Positions 62,505-64,000 of a DNA stretch of 64,000 nucleotides are shown one piece after another. Numbering within the stretch: position 1 is the first letter of the stretch; every line of letters begins with the position of its first letter. The notes beneath the pieces were generated by a model that worked only from the letters and a program-made list of their open reading frames with translations, was not told the origin of the DNA and made no database searches. Source of the stretch: an uncultured Eubacterium sp. (lineage in GTDB: Bacteria; Bacillota; Clostridia; Peptostreptococcales; Anaerovoracaceae); assembly GCA_900543485.1 (NCBI GenBank), contig UQRM01000011.1, forward strand, positions 15,565-79,564, in the 5' to 3' direction. Both the position numbers and the translations under genes were made by a program.

Positions 62505-64000
62505 TATATTCACACGATAACCGTCAAACTCAAACAGCGTGTTAATTTTTATTGGTCTTCTTTTCAGCGGAAACGATATATCATCGATTGATATTTTTGC
62601 AATATTTTTAGCCGGCAATGCGTTTTTAAGCACAGAATATGCGTATTCGCTTGCGAAACTGTCATCAGAGAAATAACGCTTTTCACATAATAATTCTACC
62701 GGAATGATAACCGCTCCGACTCCTGTACATTTGATTAAAGAAAAGCATGAAATACTCTTGCTGTTATACCCTCCGTATTTCACCGGGTCGAGATCTTTCT
62801 TTAACCTTGCAAGATCCGGATTACCGGCTCTGTCGGGATTCTGATTAAAGAAACCTCCCTTTCTCTTATAGCAATAACGTACATATCTCACACTGTTTTT
62901 GCTCATCATACGCTTAACCGTATCAAAATCCGTTTCAGGATTCCATGCCGTTTCACCGTTTCTTGAAACCTTATGCTTAAGCGTTTCCTTGACCTTGATC
63001 GTATAATGCTTGTCGGCATTTTTAACAAAGTTCATAGGGTTAGAAGTAAACTTGACATCATGGACATTACCGATAACAATATTCAGATAAGCGTCCTTGG
63101 CATGATGCAGGTCGTTTATCTCTCTGCATTTCAGCATATCAAAATCATGTCTGAACTCCGAAACCTGTCCTGCTTTTACATAAACAATCTTACTGTCGGG
63201 GAACATTTCTTTAAGCAGCGTTGCAACAGCCTTTGTTGACTGTCTTGTTTCAACAAGCTGACGTTCAATAAATCCTGCGAGCTCATCTTCTGTAAACGGC
63301 GTTGAACGTGTCAATCTCTCATATTTTACCTTGTCTGCCGGATTTTTAGGATCACGATAAAACAGATTTTTCCAAAGCGGATGCATTTTATTTCTTATCT
63401 CAGCTTTTATCGGATAATCGTCCGACTTCTCACCGTTAAGCTGTGATTTTACAAGCACCTTGTTATGAAGCGAATCATCATTTATTTTGCTCTGAGGAAA
63501 GATATGATCAATATCGTAGCAATGATTATCGCCAAGACGACTGAAATCTATAGCCTCACCGGAATACATACATTTTCCAAACTGGATAAAATAAAGATAG
63601 TACTTCTCTCTTCTGAGCTGTTCATCGGAAAGGCTGCCAAGCTGCGATCTCATATGCGATATATCTTCATCACTGACAAATGCTTTTGCAGAATCATACA
63701 GCTTCTCGATCTGTTCTCTTCTTGATGAAGTACGCTTTCCTTTTTCTTCTGGCTTGCCGCCTCTTGCCATCTCTACGAAAATCTTATCCGGATCCTTCTT
63801 TGTTATCTTTCGAAGCTCCTTAACTATCTCCATTGTTCTGATAATAGCTCTGGATACCGACGGAGATACATACATTTCACGAAGAGTCTGTGCGATGCTG
63901 CCCGTAGGATTGATCATATAGTACTTTTTGTAAACTCTCATATAATGCTTCTGCCGTTTCTGTTGCATCTGCTAGGATTTCTATATATTCTCGTTTCAAT
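62505..64000 (-). pseudogene. cas9: Cas9 fragment cut by the prophage and by the window edge
   Basis: The reading from 63,968 has RuvC-II FVEMARGG (Glu66), the HNH site CYDIDHIFPQS with H155 and N169, and RuvC-III HHAKDAYLN with H289 and D292. LDPVKYGGYNS marks the type II-A-like PAM-interacting part. Cas9 similarity stops after FEFDGYRVNI (Ile488, codon 62,505-62,507); the last 21 residues to the stop at 62,439 are phage sequence. Upstream of 63,968 that frame has a TAG, while another frame is open and Cas9-like, so a frameshift near 63,900 is likely. Confidence 0.9.

Noticed and set aside
62283-62591. 102-codon plus-strand reading frame across the right phage end
   Set aside because: It crosses the phage-cas9 junction and runs through terminator hairpins.
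62400-64000. CRISPR array near cas9
   Set aside because: No regularly spaced direct repeats are seen in the window; an array or cas1/cas2 would have to lie outside.

Overview
The window joins two blocks of DNA of different character. Positions 1 to about 31,800 are a gene-dense, moderately GC-rich chromosome segment of an anaerobic Firmicute. I infer class Clostridia from gene order (the spoIIE-like, tilS, ftsH, coaX and dus genes lie in one neighbourhood, and the ATP synthase order is I-B-E-F-H-A-G), from the PadR/DUF1700/DUF4097 module, and from the biotin-dependent decarboxylase genes. From about 31,900 onward the DNA is visibly more AT-rich, with Ruminococcus-like codon use. The change happens at a truncated IS1634-family element, so a real rearrangement or a scaffolding join must both be considered.

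Host block. Almost everything is on the minus strand. It holds the F1Fo ATP synthase operon (gamma partial at the window edge), a MATE exporter, a TagO/WecA-type transferase, dCMP deaminase, TruA, a prepilin peptidase, an orphan receiver-HPt protein (plus strand), a PadR/DUF1700/DUF4097 envelope module, a DUF47-Pit phosphate uptake operon preceded by an 11-bp-phased Pho-box-like array, DusB, CoaX, three subunits of a sodium-pump decarboxylase, GlyA, a PucR-family regulator, FtsH, TilS, a SpoIIE-like phosphatase, TatD, a nuclease-like protein, MetG and a cytidylate kinase-like protein. Several genes suggest sodium bioenergetics: subunit c has most of the Na+ ligand set, and the decarboxylase is of the Na+-pump class but lacks its membrane beta subunit here.

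Prophage. Positions 33,250 to 62,504 are a compact (about 29 kb) Mu-like transposable siphovirus. Its ends share TGTT termini and related internal repeats. From right to left: a LexA/CI-type repressor with a DUF4236 gene (plus strand), then on the minus strand a Cro/Ner-like HTH protein, tiny ORFs, MuA-like transposase, MuB-like ATPase, small early genes, GemA-like and Mor-like proteins, a strong terminator, gp25/gp27-like genes, a NusG paralogue, terminase, portal, MuF-type, scaffold, capsid, connector and tail genes, holin, GH25 lysozyme and a Dam-type methylase. The switch region has consensus divergent promoters and a perfect 14-bp operator dyad. The NusG paralogue sits just before a long leader and a late operon containing terminator-like hairpins, which suggests phage-encoded processive antitermination.

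The right phage end lies inside a cas9 gene whose RuvC-II, HNH and RuvC-III parts run to the window edge. The prophage therefore truncates a type II CRISPR effector, which also seems to carry a frameshift. The other flank (about 50 bp before the broken IS) cannot be firmly matched to the rest of cas9. Other undescribed-looking signals are a duplicated structured leader element in the early operon, a 24-bp hairpin repeat among tiny ORFs upstream of the transposase, shared 11-mers in the late leader and the phage end, and a JAMM-like C-terminal domain on the MuF-type protein.
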